Positions 35,814 to 44,978 of a DNA stretch of 64,000 nucleotides are shown in pieces. The stretch covers positions 1 through 64,000 of the forward strand of contig JAAYAG010000030.1 of the NCBI GenBank assembly GCA_012719495.1, read 5' to 3'. Numbering within the stretch: the first letter of the stretch is position 1; every line of letters starts with the position of its first letter. The DNA comes from Bacteroidales bacterium. Its GTDB lineage: Bacteria > Bacteroidota > Bacteroidia > Bacteroidales > Prolixibacteraceae. The notes below the pieces were generated by a model. It had not been told where the DNA came from, ran no database searches, and saw nothing but the letters and a program-made list of their open reading frames with translations. A program made the position numbers and the translations under genes.

Positions 35814-36572
35814 ATGAGAACACTATTTTTCTTAATTCTCCTAACCGTGTTGTTGTTATCAATGGCTCCGGTTGCACTTGCCCAAAGCATTGACGAATCT
35901 GCAACAGAAGACGAAGGGGGATTGGGCTTAACCCTCAATACCGTTTTTTGTGACAAATATCTGTGGCGTGGCATAAACTATGATGATGGTTTGATTTTTC
36001 AGCCAGAAGCAGTCTTGTCGTACGATGATTTTTATTTTTCGTTGTGGGGAAATATCGATTTGCTCAACAATAACAATATTAAAAGTAATGAGATCGATTT
36101 TGCCCTCGGTTATGCACACGATTTCAATTCGTTTGGCGTAGAAACTTATGTAAGTTATTTCAATTATTTTTATGCGCCCGATGAAAACACCGGGGAAATT
36201 ACCATTGCAGCCTATTTGCCAGTCTCTGACTTTACATTTTTCGTCAATTCTTCATTCGATTTTCTGGCATGTGCCGGTTCTGTTTTTAGCGAAATTGGCG
36301 TTGATTATGAAAAGGAGATCAGCGATCAGTTTTCGTTCTATGGAACGGTGAATGCGTCGTTGGCTTCGTCGGCTTATAACGATTATTATCTCGAGCTCGA
36401 CAAAAGTGCGCTAAATTTTGTTGGTGCTAATGCTGGAATTTCATATTCGCCAATGGACGGATTTTCAATAAATGCCGACTTCACGTTAAACATTAACCTC
36501 GATAAAGATGTTAAGAAAGAACTCGGTAATACGTCAAATTTAATTCAACTAACACTAACAAAAGAATTCTAA
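35814..36572 (+). CDS. Outer-membrane TorF-like/porin-like protein
   Basis: 252 residues. Signal peptide (MRTLFFLILLTVLLLSMAPVALAQ). The mature start GLTLNTVFCDKYLWRGINYD matches the S-x-x-Y-x-WRG-x motif of TorF-type (Gcw_chp) putative porins, and the rest alternates short strands typical of a barrel, ending LIQLTLTKEF with a C-terminal Phe. Substrate unknown. The stop codon is directly followed by the ATG of the CHASE4 histidine kinase, so the two are translationally coupled, suggesting that the barrel protein and the sensor respond to the same signal (inference). Confidence 0.72.
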   Translation: MRTLFFLILLTVLLLSMAPVALAQSIDESATEDEGGLGLTLNTVFCDKYLWRGINYDDGLIFQPEAVLSYDDFYFSLWGNIDLLNNNNIKSNEIDFALGYAHDFNSFGVETYVSYFNYFYAPDENTGEITIAAYLPVSDFTFFVNSSFDFLACAGSVFSEIGVDYEKEISDQFSFYGTVNASLASSAYNDYYLELDKSALNFVGANAGISYSPMDGFSINADFTLNINLDKDVKKELGNTSNLIQLTLTKEF

Positions 36573-39194
36573 ATGTCCCGCTCCATCCGAAATCAAATAG
36601 TCATTTTTGCCTGTCTGCTAAGTTTGGCAGTTATGGCTGGCTATTTCATTTTCTGGAGGTTTTACTCAAAAAATGATCTTTTTTTGATGGAACAAATGAA
36701 GCAACAAAAGCTTGAGTTGCTTCAAAATACGATCGATTTTAAATCGAGGGGATTACATGTTTTCACCGACGATTATACATTATGGGATGAGATGGTTAGT
36801 TTTATTGAAAATAAAAATTTTCAATGGGGCGAAGAAAATATCCCCGGCTCCTTATCTTTATTTGAAGTTGATTATGTTTGGGTTTATGATGTCTATTGTG
36901 ACCTTTTTGTAGCCTATCATTCAGATAGTGTTGATGCTATTGACGCATTACCCTTTGATGAGGCGACGTTAAAGGATATTGTAGCAAAGGATAGTAGCTC
37001 CCATTTTTATTTTTACAACGCAGGTAACTTAGTAGAAGTATACTGGAATAGGGTTCGTCCTCATACAAGCTCAGAAGAAAGTGTAAAAACGGGAGGCTAT
37101 TTTTTTGCGGGTAAATTGATTTCTCAAAAATATATTGATGAATTGAGTGCCTTTACCGGGACTAATGTATCATACCATGTTTTGCCGCATGTACAACCCA
37201 AGGTTAATAACCAGGATGGAGGATTCAGTTTTGCGAATACAATTACCTTAAATAGTTGGAATGATATTCCGATTGTCGTAGTCTATTCTATTTTTGATAA
37301 TGAAGTTGCCGAAAATTTTTACTCAAAAGGGAAACGTCATGCCATTTTTGGAGCTGTAATCACGGCTTTTTTTCTGTTATTTTTTATTATAGTCTTCTAT
37401 CTTAAAATATATAGGCCAATAGGTAAAATACTTGAGAGCATTTCCTTGCATGATTCTTCGAGGTTATATAAATTATTGGGGCAGAAAAACGAATTGGGGC
37501 GTTTCGCTGTTTTTATTGATGGCTTTTTTAAGCAAGAGAAAAAGTTATTAAATGAAATTGAAGAGCGCAACCAGGTTGAAAAATTGCTTGTAAAACTTTC
37601 TCAGGCAATTGAACAAAGCCCGGCAACAATAATCATTACCGGGGTGAAAGGAATGATAGAGTACGTTAACCCCCGTTTTACTCAAGTTACAGGATATAAA
37701 CTCGATGAAGTAATTGGACGAAATCCTCGTTTTTTGAAATCGGGGAACAAAACGCAAGGTGAATACTACGAAATGTGGAAAACGATTTCGAGAGGGCAAA
37801 CTTGGAGAGGCGAATTTTGCAACCGGAAAAAAAATGGAGAAATTTATTATGAATCAGCCATAGTTTCTCCAATTTTTGATGAAAACGGCTCTATAACCAA
37901 TTACTTAGCTGTAAACGAAGATGTTACTGAACGGAGGCGGCAGGATGCAGTTCGGAACGTCATCTTCGAAATTGCCCAAGCAGGTTCTGCGGCTAAGAAC
38001 TTAGGCGAGTTAATAGAGAAAATCCGGTTGTATTTAAGTGAACTCGTTGATGTAACAAATTTTTATATAGCTTTTTACAACGAGAAAACCGATACATTTT
38101 CTGTACCATTTTTTCATGATAAAAACGAAGTACTCACTTCGTTCAGTGCAGGCAAAACTCTTACTGCTTATGTTCTGCGCCGTCAGAAATCGTTTCTCGG
38201 AACTGAAAATGATATTGAAAAACTGAAGCAGCAAGGGCTTGTCGAGTCATTGGGCAAGCCAGCCAAAGTTTGGCTAGGGGTTCCTCTTATAGTTGACGGA
38301 AAAGCGTTGGGCGTTTTTACCTTACAAAGCTATGATGATGAGAAGGCTTTCGGATTGAAAGATAAAGAAATGATTGAATTTGTCACCCACGAAATCAGCC
38401 ATACCGTGAGACGTATTAAAGCTGAAGAAGAAATTATTTTAGCACTTGAACGTGCCGAACAAAGCGACAGGTTAAAGTCTGTTTTTCTTGCCAACATTAG
38501 TCACGAAATACGAACCCCGCTGAATAGTATCCTTGGTTTCACCAAACTCCTTGGTGAGCCAGGTGTTGATGCCATTAAATTGCACCGTTATGCCGAAATA
38601 ATACTCAATAACGGTAATCAACTTCTTTCGATCATTAATGGAGTCCTCGATTTTTCGATGATAGAAACAGGGCAAATAAAATTGTTAAAAAAACGCTTTG
38701 CCATAGAAAAAGTAGTGCAAAAAGTTTATTCCGATTTTCTTCCTGCAGCATCGCAAAAGCAACTTGAATTGATTGTTTCTCCTGATTTGCTTGTGAGTGA
38801 AACCATTATCGAAGCCGATTACTCAAGACTTAAGCAAGCTGTAGCTAATGTTGTTGACAACGCCATAAAATTCACCAAAAAAGGAACCGTAGAATTGAGC
38901 ATGAACCGTGGCGAAAACTTTGTTCAAATTGTTGTTAAAGACACAGGAATTGGGATACCAAATGATTTTAAGAAAAGCGTTTTCGACCAATTCCAACAAG
39001 CCGACCGAAGCAGTGTAAGGCGCTATGGAGGAAATGGCTTAGGACTTGCCATTGCAAAGTATATGATTGAACTCATGGATGGGCAAATTTGGTTTGAATC
39101 GGAACCTAAAGTAGGCTCAGTGTTTTTCATCGAAATTCCGTATCGATCATCAACATCTGATGAATTTTTATTTGGATTAAAATCAGAATATTAA
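36573..39194 (+). CDS. CHASE4-PAS-GAF sensor histidine kinase
   Basis: 873 residues. TM1 at about 9-29; CHASE4-like periplasmic domain about 40-240 (FTDDYTLWDEMVSF); TM2 about 258-278; PAS about 345-455 (ITGVKGMIEYVNPRFTQVTG); GAF about 475-620; HisKA with phospho-accepting His644 in ANISHEIRTPLNSILGF; HATPase with N box (VVDNAIKFT), G1 (DTGIGIP) and G2 (GGNGLGLAI). No receiver domain and no response regulator nearby, so its partner is elsewhere. It starts immediately after the TorF-like gene stop codon, with no gap. Confidence 0.93.
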   Translation: MSRSIRNQIVIFACLLSLAVMAGYFIFWRFYSKNDLFLMEQMKQQKLELLQNTIDFKSRGLHVFTDDYTLWDEMVSFIENKNFQWGEENIPGSLSLFEVDYVWVYDVYCDLFVAYHSDSVDAIDALPFDEATLKDIVAKDSSSHFYFYNAGNLVEVYWNRVRPHTSSEESVKTGGYFFAGKLISQKYIDELSAFTGTNVSYHVLPHVQPKVNNQDGGFSFANTITLNSWNDIPIVVVYSIFDNEVAENFYSKGKRHAIFGAVITAFFLLFFIIVFYLKIYRPIGKILESISLHDSSRLYKLLGQKNELGRFAVFIDGFFKQEKKLLNEIEERNQVEKLLVKLSQAIEQSPATIIITGVKGMIEYVNPRFTQVTGYKLDEVIGRNPRFLKSGNKTQGEYYEMWKTISRGQTWRGEFCNRKKNGEIYYESAIVSPIFDENGSITNYLAVNEDVTERRRQDAVRNVIFEIAQAGSAAKNLGELIEKIRLYLSELVDVTNFYIAFYNEKTDTFSVPFFHDKNEVLTSFSAGKTLTAYVLRRQKSFLGTENDIEKLKQQGLVESLGKPAKVWLGVPLIVDGKALGVFTLQSYDDEKAFGLKDKEMIEFVTHEISHTVRRIKAEEEIILALERAEQSDRLKSVFLANISHEIRTPLNSILGFTKLLGEPGVDAIKLHRYAEIILNNGNQLLSIINGVLDFSMIETGQIKLLKKRFAIEKVVQKVYSDFLPAASQKQLELIVSPDLLVSETIIEADYSRLKQAVANVVDNAIKFTKKGTVELSMNRGENFVQIVVKDTGIGIPNDFKKSVFDQFQQADRSSVRRYGGNGLGLAIAKYMIELMDGQIWFESEPKVGSVFFIEIPYRSSTSDEFLFGLKSEY

Positions 39195-39210
39195 CCAATG
39201 TTGTGTCGAT

Positions 39211-40566
39211 TTAGGATTTCAGTAAGCCATTTGCTTCAACCTCTCGTATTTTCTTTTGAATACGGAACGATAGCAAAATAGCTGCGCTAATGAGTCCGCT
39301 AACAAAACCGAACCAAATTCCTTCAGGGCCAAAACCAAGAACAAAAGCAAAAACATAACTAATAGGTAGTCCGATAATTAAATAAGATATCCCGGCAATC
39401 AACATTGGTGCGTTTACATCTTTAAAACCACGCAAAATTCCCAGTGAAACTACCTGCAGCCCATCGAACAATTGGAATAAAGCAGCCATCATTAGTAGTG
39501 ACGCCGCTTGCTTTATCACCACAGGATCAGTTGTAAAAATCATAGGTAAAATATTACGCAGGGTGAAGAACAGGATGCCGCAAATTCCCATGTATACAAC
39601 GACTATGTGAATAGCAGAGAACGAAACTTTTTCCATGCTGTCATAATCTTTTTGCCCAAGTTGAAAGCTTACTCTAATAGTTGACGCTTGGGCAACCCCA
39701 TTGGCCAGCATAAAAGTGAAACTGGCCATGCCCATGGCTACTTGGTGGGCTGCCAGTGGTATGCTACCAAGCCACCCCATCATAATTGCTCCAATAGCGA
39801 AAGCTGAAACTTCGAGTACCAATTGACCGGCAATTGGCAATCCCAATTTGAAGATTCGTAAAACTTCCTCTTTACTGGCCTTAATTTTCTGACTTATAGC
39901 AATAAAGTGGTTGATCGGAGACACTTTTCTGAAACAGACGAACAGGAAAAGTGGAGTAATAATCCTTGAAATCAGTGTAGCATAGCCAGCCCCAAGCAAT
40001 CCCAGTTCTGGGAACCCAAACTTTCCGTATATGAGTAGGTAGTTCAGGACAATATTAATCAAATTGGCTATTAACGTGGCATACATAGCCAAAATCGTAT
40101 TGCCAAAACCTTCACCGGTTTGTTTCAGAAAAATGAATAATAATAAAGGGATTAGTGATATTGCCAAGGTCTTGAAGTAAGGAATAGCCAACCTGACAAC
40201 ATCTTCGCTTTGACCCATGTAGGGCATGAAAGCAGTCAGAGAGAACGTCACAAGAGTAAGAATAGACGCAGCTATAAGGGTTAAAATAAAACCGTTTTTT
40301 ATATGGTAAGCGACGATTTTTTCGTCTCCGCTACCTAACGAATGACTGATTAATGGAGTTAATCCCAGCAGTATTCCGAGGCCAAAAACCATAATGATTA
40401 CAAAGATGCTGTTTGCAAAACTCGCTGCTGCAAGTTCTGCAGTACCTACACGACCAACCATTGCATTATCAATCAGTTGCACACTCATTTGTCCTGCTTG
40501 GGTTAGCACCAAGGGAAAAGCAATCTTGAGCAGCCGCTTATAAAATGGAAGGTATTCTTTCAGCAT
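39211..40566 (-). CDS. MATE-family multidrug/cation efflux transporter
   Basis: 451 residues and 12 predicted transmembrane helices in two MatE repeats. Family features: N-terminal LPLVLTQAGQMSVQLIDNAM, MVGRVGTAELAAASFANSIF, and in the second half GQLVLEVSAFAIGAIMMGWLG with VAQASTIRVSFQLGQKD. Antiporter exchanging Na+ or H+ for cationic compounds, NorM type. The gene is 6 bp downstream of rimO and probably in one unit with it, a chance arrangement as far as function goes. Confidence 0.93.
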   Translation of the reverse strand: MLKEYLPFYKRLLKIAFPLVLTQAGQMSVQLIDNAMVGRVGTAELAAASFANSIFVIIMVFGLGILLGLTPLISHSLGSGDEKIVAYHIKNGFILTLIAASILTLVTFSLTAFMPYMGQSEDVVRLAIPYFKTLAISLIPLLLFIFLKQTGEGFGNTILAMYATLIANLINIVLNYLLIYGKFGFPELGLLGAGYATLISRIITPLFLFVCFRKVSPINHFIAISQKIKASKEEVLRIFKLGLPIAGQLVLEVSAFAIGAIMMGWLGSIPLAAHQVAMGMASFTFMLANGVAQASTIRVSFQLGQKDYDSMEKVSFSAIHIVVVYMGICGILFFTLRNILPMIFTTDPVVIKQAASLLMMAALFQLFDGLQVVSLGILRGFKDVNAPMLIAGISYLIIGLPISYVFAFVLGFGPEGIWFGFVSGLISAAILLSFRIQKKIREVEANGLLKS

Positions 40567-40572
40567 ATGCTT

Positions 40573-41865
40573 TTAAATCACATCACCATACAAATCGAAC
40601 ATAAACGCACTGTTAATCTTCACTTTGTAGAATTGTCCTATTTCGAGATGTGCTGAAACGGGAACCAATACTTCACCGTCTACTTCAGGTGAATCCCATT
40701 CTGTGCGACCCACATAATGTTCATCTTCTTCTCTGTCGATAAGTACGTTGATGGTTTGCCCCACTTTTTGTTGCATAAGCGATTCCGATATCGATTGCTG
40801 AATTTCCATGATTTCGTCGGCGCGTTCCTGCTTGATTTCCTGCGGAATATCATCGGTGTATTGAGTAAAGGCGTAGGTGTCGTCTTCGTGAGAATATGGG
40901 AAAACACCCAGCCGGTCGAATTTCATTTCTTTTACGAAGGCTATAAGTTGCTTGAAGTCATCTTCAGTTTCACCGGGAAATCCAACCAATAGAGTAGTTC
41001 TTAGTGCAATGCCCGGAACTTCTTGCCTGATGTGTGTAATTAGGGCACGAGTTTCATCAGCGGTTGTGTTCCTTCGCATTCTGGCTAGAATATTATCTGA
41101 ACAATGCTGAACAGGTATGTCTAGGTATTTGCAAACCTTTGGGTTTTCGCGCATCACGGTCAGCACGTCGGTTGGGAATTTATTTGGGTAGGCGTAGTGA
41201 AGCCTTATCCACTCAATGCCATCAATAGCAGAAAGGCGATTGACTAGTTCGGCTAGGGCGCTTTTTTTGTATAAGTCGTAACCATAAAACGACAGATCCT
41301 GAGCGATGAGCAAGAGTTCTTTTACTCCTTTTTGAGCTAGTTTCTCGGCTTCATCGATTAGACTTTCCATAGGAACCGAAACATAATTACCAGTAAATTG
41401 AGGAATTGCACAAAATGCACAGGTGCGGTTGCAGCCTTCGGCTATCTTCAAATAGGCAAAGTGAGAAGGAGTGGTGAGGTGTCGGTCAAAAAGGAGGTCC
41501 TTTCTTTTCTGGATGTTCAGTTCTTTAAGGATTTCATCAAAGTCGAATTTTCCAAAAAAACGATCAACTTCTGGGATCTCTTTCACTAAATCATCTTTAT
41601 ACCTAGCAGATAAGCAGCCCATTACGTATATCTTTTCAATATCCCCGCGTTCTTTTGCTGTAATGTAATCCATAATGGTAGAAATGGATTCTTCTTTGGC
41701 ATCGAGTATAAAACCGCAAGTGTTTATTATAACGGCATCTGCAGGTTCGTCTGAGTCGTGGCTTACTTCGAGTCCGTTAGCTTCAAATTGACGTAAAAGA
41801 TGTTCTGAATCGACCAAGTTCTTGGAACAACCCAGGGTAACTACATTTATTTTTTTAATTGACAT
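40573..41865 (-). CDS. rimO: Ribosomal protein S12 methylthiotransferase RimO
   Basis: 430 residues from ATG 41865, preceded by GGAGG at the right spacing; an ATG five codons upstream is inside that site and is rejected. N-terminal MTTase domain (VTLGCSKNLVDSEHLL), radical SAM cluster Cys145-x3-Cys149-x2-Cys152 in GCNRTCAFCAIP, then a C-terminal TRAM domain. It thiomethylates Asp of S12 using two [4Fe-4S] clusters and SAM. The gene order ftsY-rimO is conserved in Bacteroidota. Confidence 0.97.
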   Translation of the reverse strand: MSIKKINVVTLGCSKNLVDSEHLLRQFEANGLEVSHDSDEPADAVIINTCGFILDAKEESISTIMDYITAKERGDIEKIYVMGCLSARYKDDLVKEIPEVDRFFGKFDFDEILKELNIQKRKDLLFDRHLTTPSHFAYLKIAEGCNRTCAFCAIPQFTGNYVSVPMESLIDEAEKLAQKGVKELLLIAQDLSFYGYDLYKKSALAELVNRLSAIDGIEWIRLHYAYPNKFPTDVLTVMRENPKVCKYLDIPVQHCSDNILARMRRNTTADETRALITHIRQEVPGIALRTTLLVGFPGETEDDFKQLIAFVKEMKFDRLGVFPYSHEDDTYAFTQYTDDIPQEIKQERADEIMEIQQSISESLMQQKVGQTINVLIDREEDEHYVGRTEWDSPEVDGEVLVPVSAHLEIGQFYKVKINSAFMFDLYGDVI

Positions 41866-41992
41866 AATTGATACCTCCATTACCCTTTTCCTGTTTCAAA
41901 GGGACTGCATTATGATGTTATATAGTAATGTTTTGCAAGTTGTTATGGTTAGGTATTCAGTTGTTTCGTTGTTGTGTTTTATGTTTGCAAAA

Positions 41993-42946
41993 TCAATTTT
42001 CGAAGAATGATTCAACAAACTCTTTTCGTCTGAAAATTTGCAGGTCTTCCATTTTCTCTCCAATTCCGATGTATTTCACCGGGATTTTAAATTGGTCGGA
42101 AATCCCAATTACCACACCGCCTTTGGCCGTTCCGTCGAGTTTTGTGAGGGCAAGGGCCGTAACGTCGGTGGCCAGGGTGAATTGTTTTGCCTGCTCAAAT
42201 GCATTTTGGCCGGTCGACCCGTCGAGGACCAGAAGCACTTCCTGAGGGGCATCAGGAATTACCTTTTGCATAACTCGTTTAATTTTAGTGAGTTCGTTCA
42301 TGAGGTTCACTTTGTTGTGAAGACGTCCTGCTGTGTCAATAATCACTACATCGGCTCCATTTGCTTTAGCCGAAGCAACCGTATCGTAGGCCACAGATGC
42401 CGGATCGGATCCCATTTTTTGTTTAATTATCGGAACGTCTACGCGGTTTGCCCAAATCTCAAGTTGGTCGATTGCCGCAGCACGAAAAGTATCGGCAGCG
42501 CCAATAATTACTTTTTTTCCTGATTCGCGGAACTGGTAGGCAAGTTTGCCTATGGTTGTTGTTTTTCCAACACCATTAACTCCTACAACCATGATAACAT
42601 AGGGTTCTCCGGTTGCGGGTAGGTCGAAGTCTGAAACATCGTTCGAGTTATTTTCTTCAAGCAATGAGGCTATTTCTTCTTTAAGAATAGAGTTCAATTC
42701 GTTTACACCAAGGTACTTATCGCGGGACACCCTTTTTTCGATGCGTTCGATAATTTTTAATGTAGTATCTACTCCAACATCTGACGAAATAAGGATTTCT
42801 TCAAGGTTGTCGAGTACTTCATCATCGACTTTTGATTTGCCTACGATGGCGCGCGATAACTTTCCGAAGAAACTTTCTTTGGTTTTCGACAGGCCTTTGT
42901 CGAGGCTTTCTTTTTTCTTTAATGTAAAACTTCCAAATAATCCCAT
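41993..42946 (-). CDS. ftsY: Signal recognition particle receptor FtsY
   Basis: 317 residues. Short N-terminal part (MGLFGSFTLKKKESLDKGL) without the acidic A domain of E. coli, then the N domain and the SRP GTPase: GVNGVGKTTTIGKLA (G1), DTFRAAAIDQLEIWA, DTAGRLHNKVNLMNELTKIK (G3) and TKLDGTAKGG (G4). It docks SRP-ribosome complexes at the membrane. Placed between rimO and the DUF4295-rpmG-rpmB cluster as in other Bacteroidota. Confidence 0.97.
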   Translation of the reverse strand: MGLFGSFTLKKKESLDKGLSKTKESFFGKLSRAIVGKSKVDDEVLDNLEEILISSDVGVDTTLKIIERIEKRVSRDKYLGVNELNSILKEEIASLLEENNSNDVSDFDLPATGEPYVIMVVGVNGVGKTTTIGKLAYQFRESGKKVIIGAADTFRAAAIDQLEIWANRVDVPIIKQKMGSDPASVAYDTVASAKANGADVVIIDTAGRLHNKVNLMNELTKIKRVMQKVIPDAPQEVLLVLDGSTGQNAFEQAKQFTLATDVTALALTKLDGTAKGGVVIGISDQFKIPVKYIGIGEKMEDLQIFRRKEFVESFFEN

Positions 42947-43124
42947 GGCAACTTCTTACTAACTTTTTTGTTGGCAGCCGAATATACACAAATTTGATAA
43001 ACTAAATGAGTTGCATATCTGCTGTTTATCCATTATCGGTGGATAAAATAATATAATCTGATGGTTGAACACAAAAAAAGCTTTCACCTCGTGGTAAAAG
43101 CTTTTCTTGCTAATCGTATATTTT

Positions 43125-43277
43125 TTACTTTTTAAAGTATTCCTGTACCATTTCATTAGGAACAATACCTTCTTCGAAAGTGTAAGCTCCTGTTTTTTCA
43201 GATTTTACCATTTTGATAACTTTGGCATGACCTTTTCCGGCGCCCTTCTGAAGTGATGCAACTGTTTTCTTAGCCAT
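43125..43277 (-). CDS. DUF4295 small basic protein
   Basis: 50 residues, too short for ordinary gene lists. It begins MAKKTVASLQKGAGKGHAKV and ends EEGIVPNEMVQEYFKK. This is the DUF4295 family, restricted to Bacteroidota and always next to rpmG/rpmB. Its basic N-terminus and location suggest a ribosome-associated protein. It lies 8 bp after rpmG and in line with ftsY. Confidence 0.93.
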   Translation of the reverse strand: MAKKTVASLQKGAGKGHAKVIKMVKSEKTGAYTFEEGIVPNEMVQEYFKK

Positions 43278-43285
43278 ATCTCAAC

Positions 43286-43474
43286 TTATTTAATTTCTTT
43301 GTGAACGGTAACCTTTTTCAAAATAGGGTTATACTTTTTCAACTCCATGCGGTCAGGAGTGTTTTTCCGGTTTTTCGTAGTAATATATCTCGATGTTCCG
43401 GGCATACCGCTTTCTTTGTGCTCGGTACACTCTAAAATTACCTGGATTCTATTCCCTTTGCTCTTCTTAGCCAT
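43286..43474 (-). CDS. rpmG: 50S ribosomal protein L33
   Basis: 62 residues, [20 protein letters not shown] start and [14 protein letters not shown] end. Only one Cys remains, so it is the zinc-free (C-minus) form. In operon with rpmB, 11 bp downstream. Confidence 0.97.
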   Translation of the reverse strand: MAKKSKGNRIQVILECTEHKESGMPGTSRYITTKNRKNTPDRMELKKYNPILKKVTVHKEIK

Positions 43475-43485
43475 TTCGTAACGTA

Positions 43486-43728
43486 TTAAATATTAGAAAT
43501 TAAACCGTTAGCTTTAGCTTCTTTTATGCTAGCAGCCAACCCATTCTTATTAATTGTGCGAAGACCAGCAGCTGACACATTTAATGTTACCCAACGATTT
43601 TCTTCTGGAATGAAGAATCTTTTGGAAAAGATATTCGGGTTAAATTTCCGCTTTGTTCTACGCTTCGAGTGCGAAACATTGTTTCCCACCATCGCTTTTT
43701 TTCCGGTTATTTGACAAATTTTTGACAT
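43486..43728 (-). CDS. rpmB: 50S ribosomal protein L28
   Basis: 80 residues, starts [20 protein letters not shown] with the typical [12 protein letters not shown]; zinc-free form with a single Cys. First gene of the ribosomal-protein unit, with a good promoter 40 bp upstream. Confidence 0.97.
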   Translation of the reverse strand: MSKICQITGKKAMVGNNVSHSKRRTKRKFNPNIFSKRFFIPEENRWVTLNVSAAGLRTINKNGLAASIKEAKANGLISNI

Positions 43729-43767
43729 CGTCGTATTTTTTCTCTGATATTTTTTTCAAACAGACCG

Positions 43768-43799
43768 CAAAATAAATACTTTATAACCGAACTAACAAA
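43768..43799 (-). promoter_or_regulatory. rpmB promoter
   Basis: On the minus strand: TTTG (43796-43799) as -33 element, a 20-bp spacer, then TTATTTTG (43768-43775), one base off TAnnTTTG. It lies 40 bp before the rpmB ATG. Confidence 0.6.
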
Positions 43800-44022
43800 A
43801 AAAAGTGTCAATATTTTCTCTTGATTTTAATTTTTGCCCCAACTATTTGTTTGTCAATTTTTTATTTATTTACGAACTTTAATTTTCTGCGCAATTATAC
43901 ACTTTTTCCTGCTTTTTATACCTCCTTTCTCTCTTTCAGGCAAAAGCTTTATATTTTTGTATATCTCTGTTTTGAACTTTATGTTTGCATTGAGGTTTTA
44001 TGTTGAATTTTTCAGATTATCA

Positions 44023-44838
44023 ATGAATAATTTTCGCCCTAAATATTACCCTACAACCCTCGAGGCGGTTCATTTGCTGGTACTTTACCTTTTTTTACAG
44101 GCTTTAGTTGATTTCCCGCTTGCCCTGTACGATTATCAGCACGATACTGACTGGCAGTCAAAGCCTTGGATCAATTTTATCTCCAGTGTATCAATTACTG
44201 CTTTCATCTTCTTTTTTGGCTATCGAAAAGCTAAAGCCCCGTTTCGGCAGGTTTTTGCCCTTGCGCCTTTTTCCCCGTTTCTGCTTATTGCTGTGTTGAT
44301 TTTACTTCCAGGCCTTCAGTATTTAGTTAGTTTTATAAACGTAGCTGTTGAACGAGCAATTCCCTCCCCTCCATGGTTTTGGGAGCTTTTCGACAGTGTA
44401 TTCAATAACCGTTTTGGTTTTTGGGGTTCGGTTTTCCGTGTGGCTGTTTTTGCGCCCGTAGTTGAAGAAACATTTTTCAGAGGTATTCTTATGTTTGGTT
44501 TGATGCGGAACTATAAAAGCGGATATGCTATCTTCTTGTCAGCAATCATGTTTTCTCTGTTTCACTTAAACCCATGGCAAATGACCTATACTTTCTTTCT
44601 TGGCCTTTTCCTTGCTTGGCTTATGGTAAGAACACGATCGCTGCCTCTCTGTATTCTTGCTCATGCTATTAATAATCTTTTAGTGCTGCTCTCAATCCGA
44701 TTTGCTAACGAGATTTCTTCTTCTTTTCTTGGTCAGATGGATGTTGGAGCAACAATTGGACTTGCTTTTGTTGCTATTCTTTCAGCTGTTGGGTTTATTC
44801 TTTTTGTTACAACACGAAAGAAACATGATTTACGTTAA
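44023..44838 (+). CDS. CPBP-family intramembrane metalloprotease
   Basis: 271 residues from ATG 44023. An open frame continues upstream to a TTG at 43834, but that stretch is AT-rich, near the rpmB promoter, and lacks CPBP features. About eight transmembrane helices. The active-site motifs are EETFFRGILMFGLMR (EExxxR), SLFHLNPWQ (FxxxH), and HAINNLLVLL (HxxxN/D). The family (Rce1-like) cleaves membrane substrates, in bacteria often involved in bacteriocin self-immunity or prenylated-protein type processing. No neighbouring substrate gene is visible. Confidence 0.88.
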   Translation: MNNFRPKYYPTTLEAVHLLVLYLFLQALVDFPLALYDYQHDTDWQSKPWINFISSVSITAFIFFFGYRKAKAPFRQVFALAPFSPFLLIAVLILLPGLQYLVSFINVAVERAIPSPPWFWELFDSVFNNRFGFWGSVFRVAVFAPVVEETFFRGILMFGLMRNYKSGYAIFLSAIMFSLFHLNPWQMTYTFFLGLFLAWLMVRTRSLPLCILAHAINNLLVLLSIRFANEISSSFLGQMDVGATIGLAFVAILSAVGFILFVTTRKKHDLR

Positions 44839-44949
44839 GGTGTTATTGATTGATGTTGAAATGCAATTGGTTAATGTGTAATTTATTTTTTCTTTAATGA
44901 AGGGTTTCCAAAGAATCGTTAAAAAATTTCGCCTACTTTCAATAAATGT

Positions 44950-44957
44950 TAATTTTG
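44950..44957 (+). promoter_or_regulatory. Putative -7 promoter element deciding the DUF819 start
   Basis: TAATTTTG matches TAnnTTTG. It lies after a first possible ATG (44946) and 21 bp before ATG 44979, so the second ATG is the likely start. Confidence 0.55.
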
Positions 44958-44978
44958 CTTTCAATAAAGCTTAGATGT

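Noticed and set aside
43834-44022. Longer N-terminus of the CPBP protease from a TTG at 43834
   Set aside because: The extra part is AT-rich, lies next to the rpmB promoter and lacks family features; the ATG at 44023 gives a normal start.
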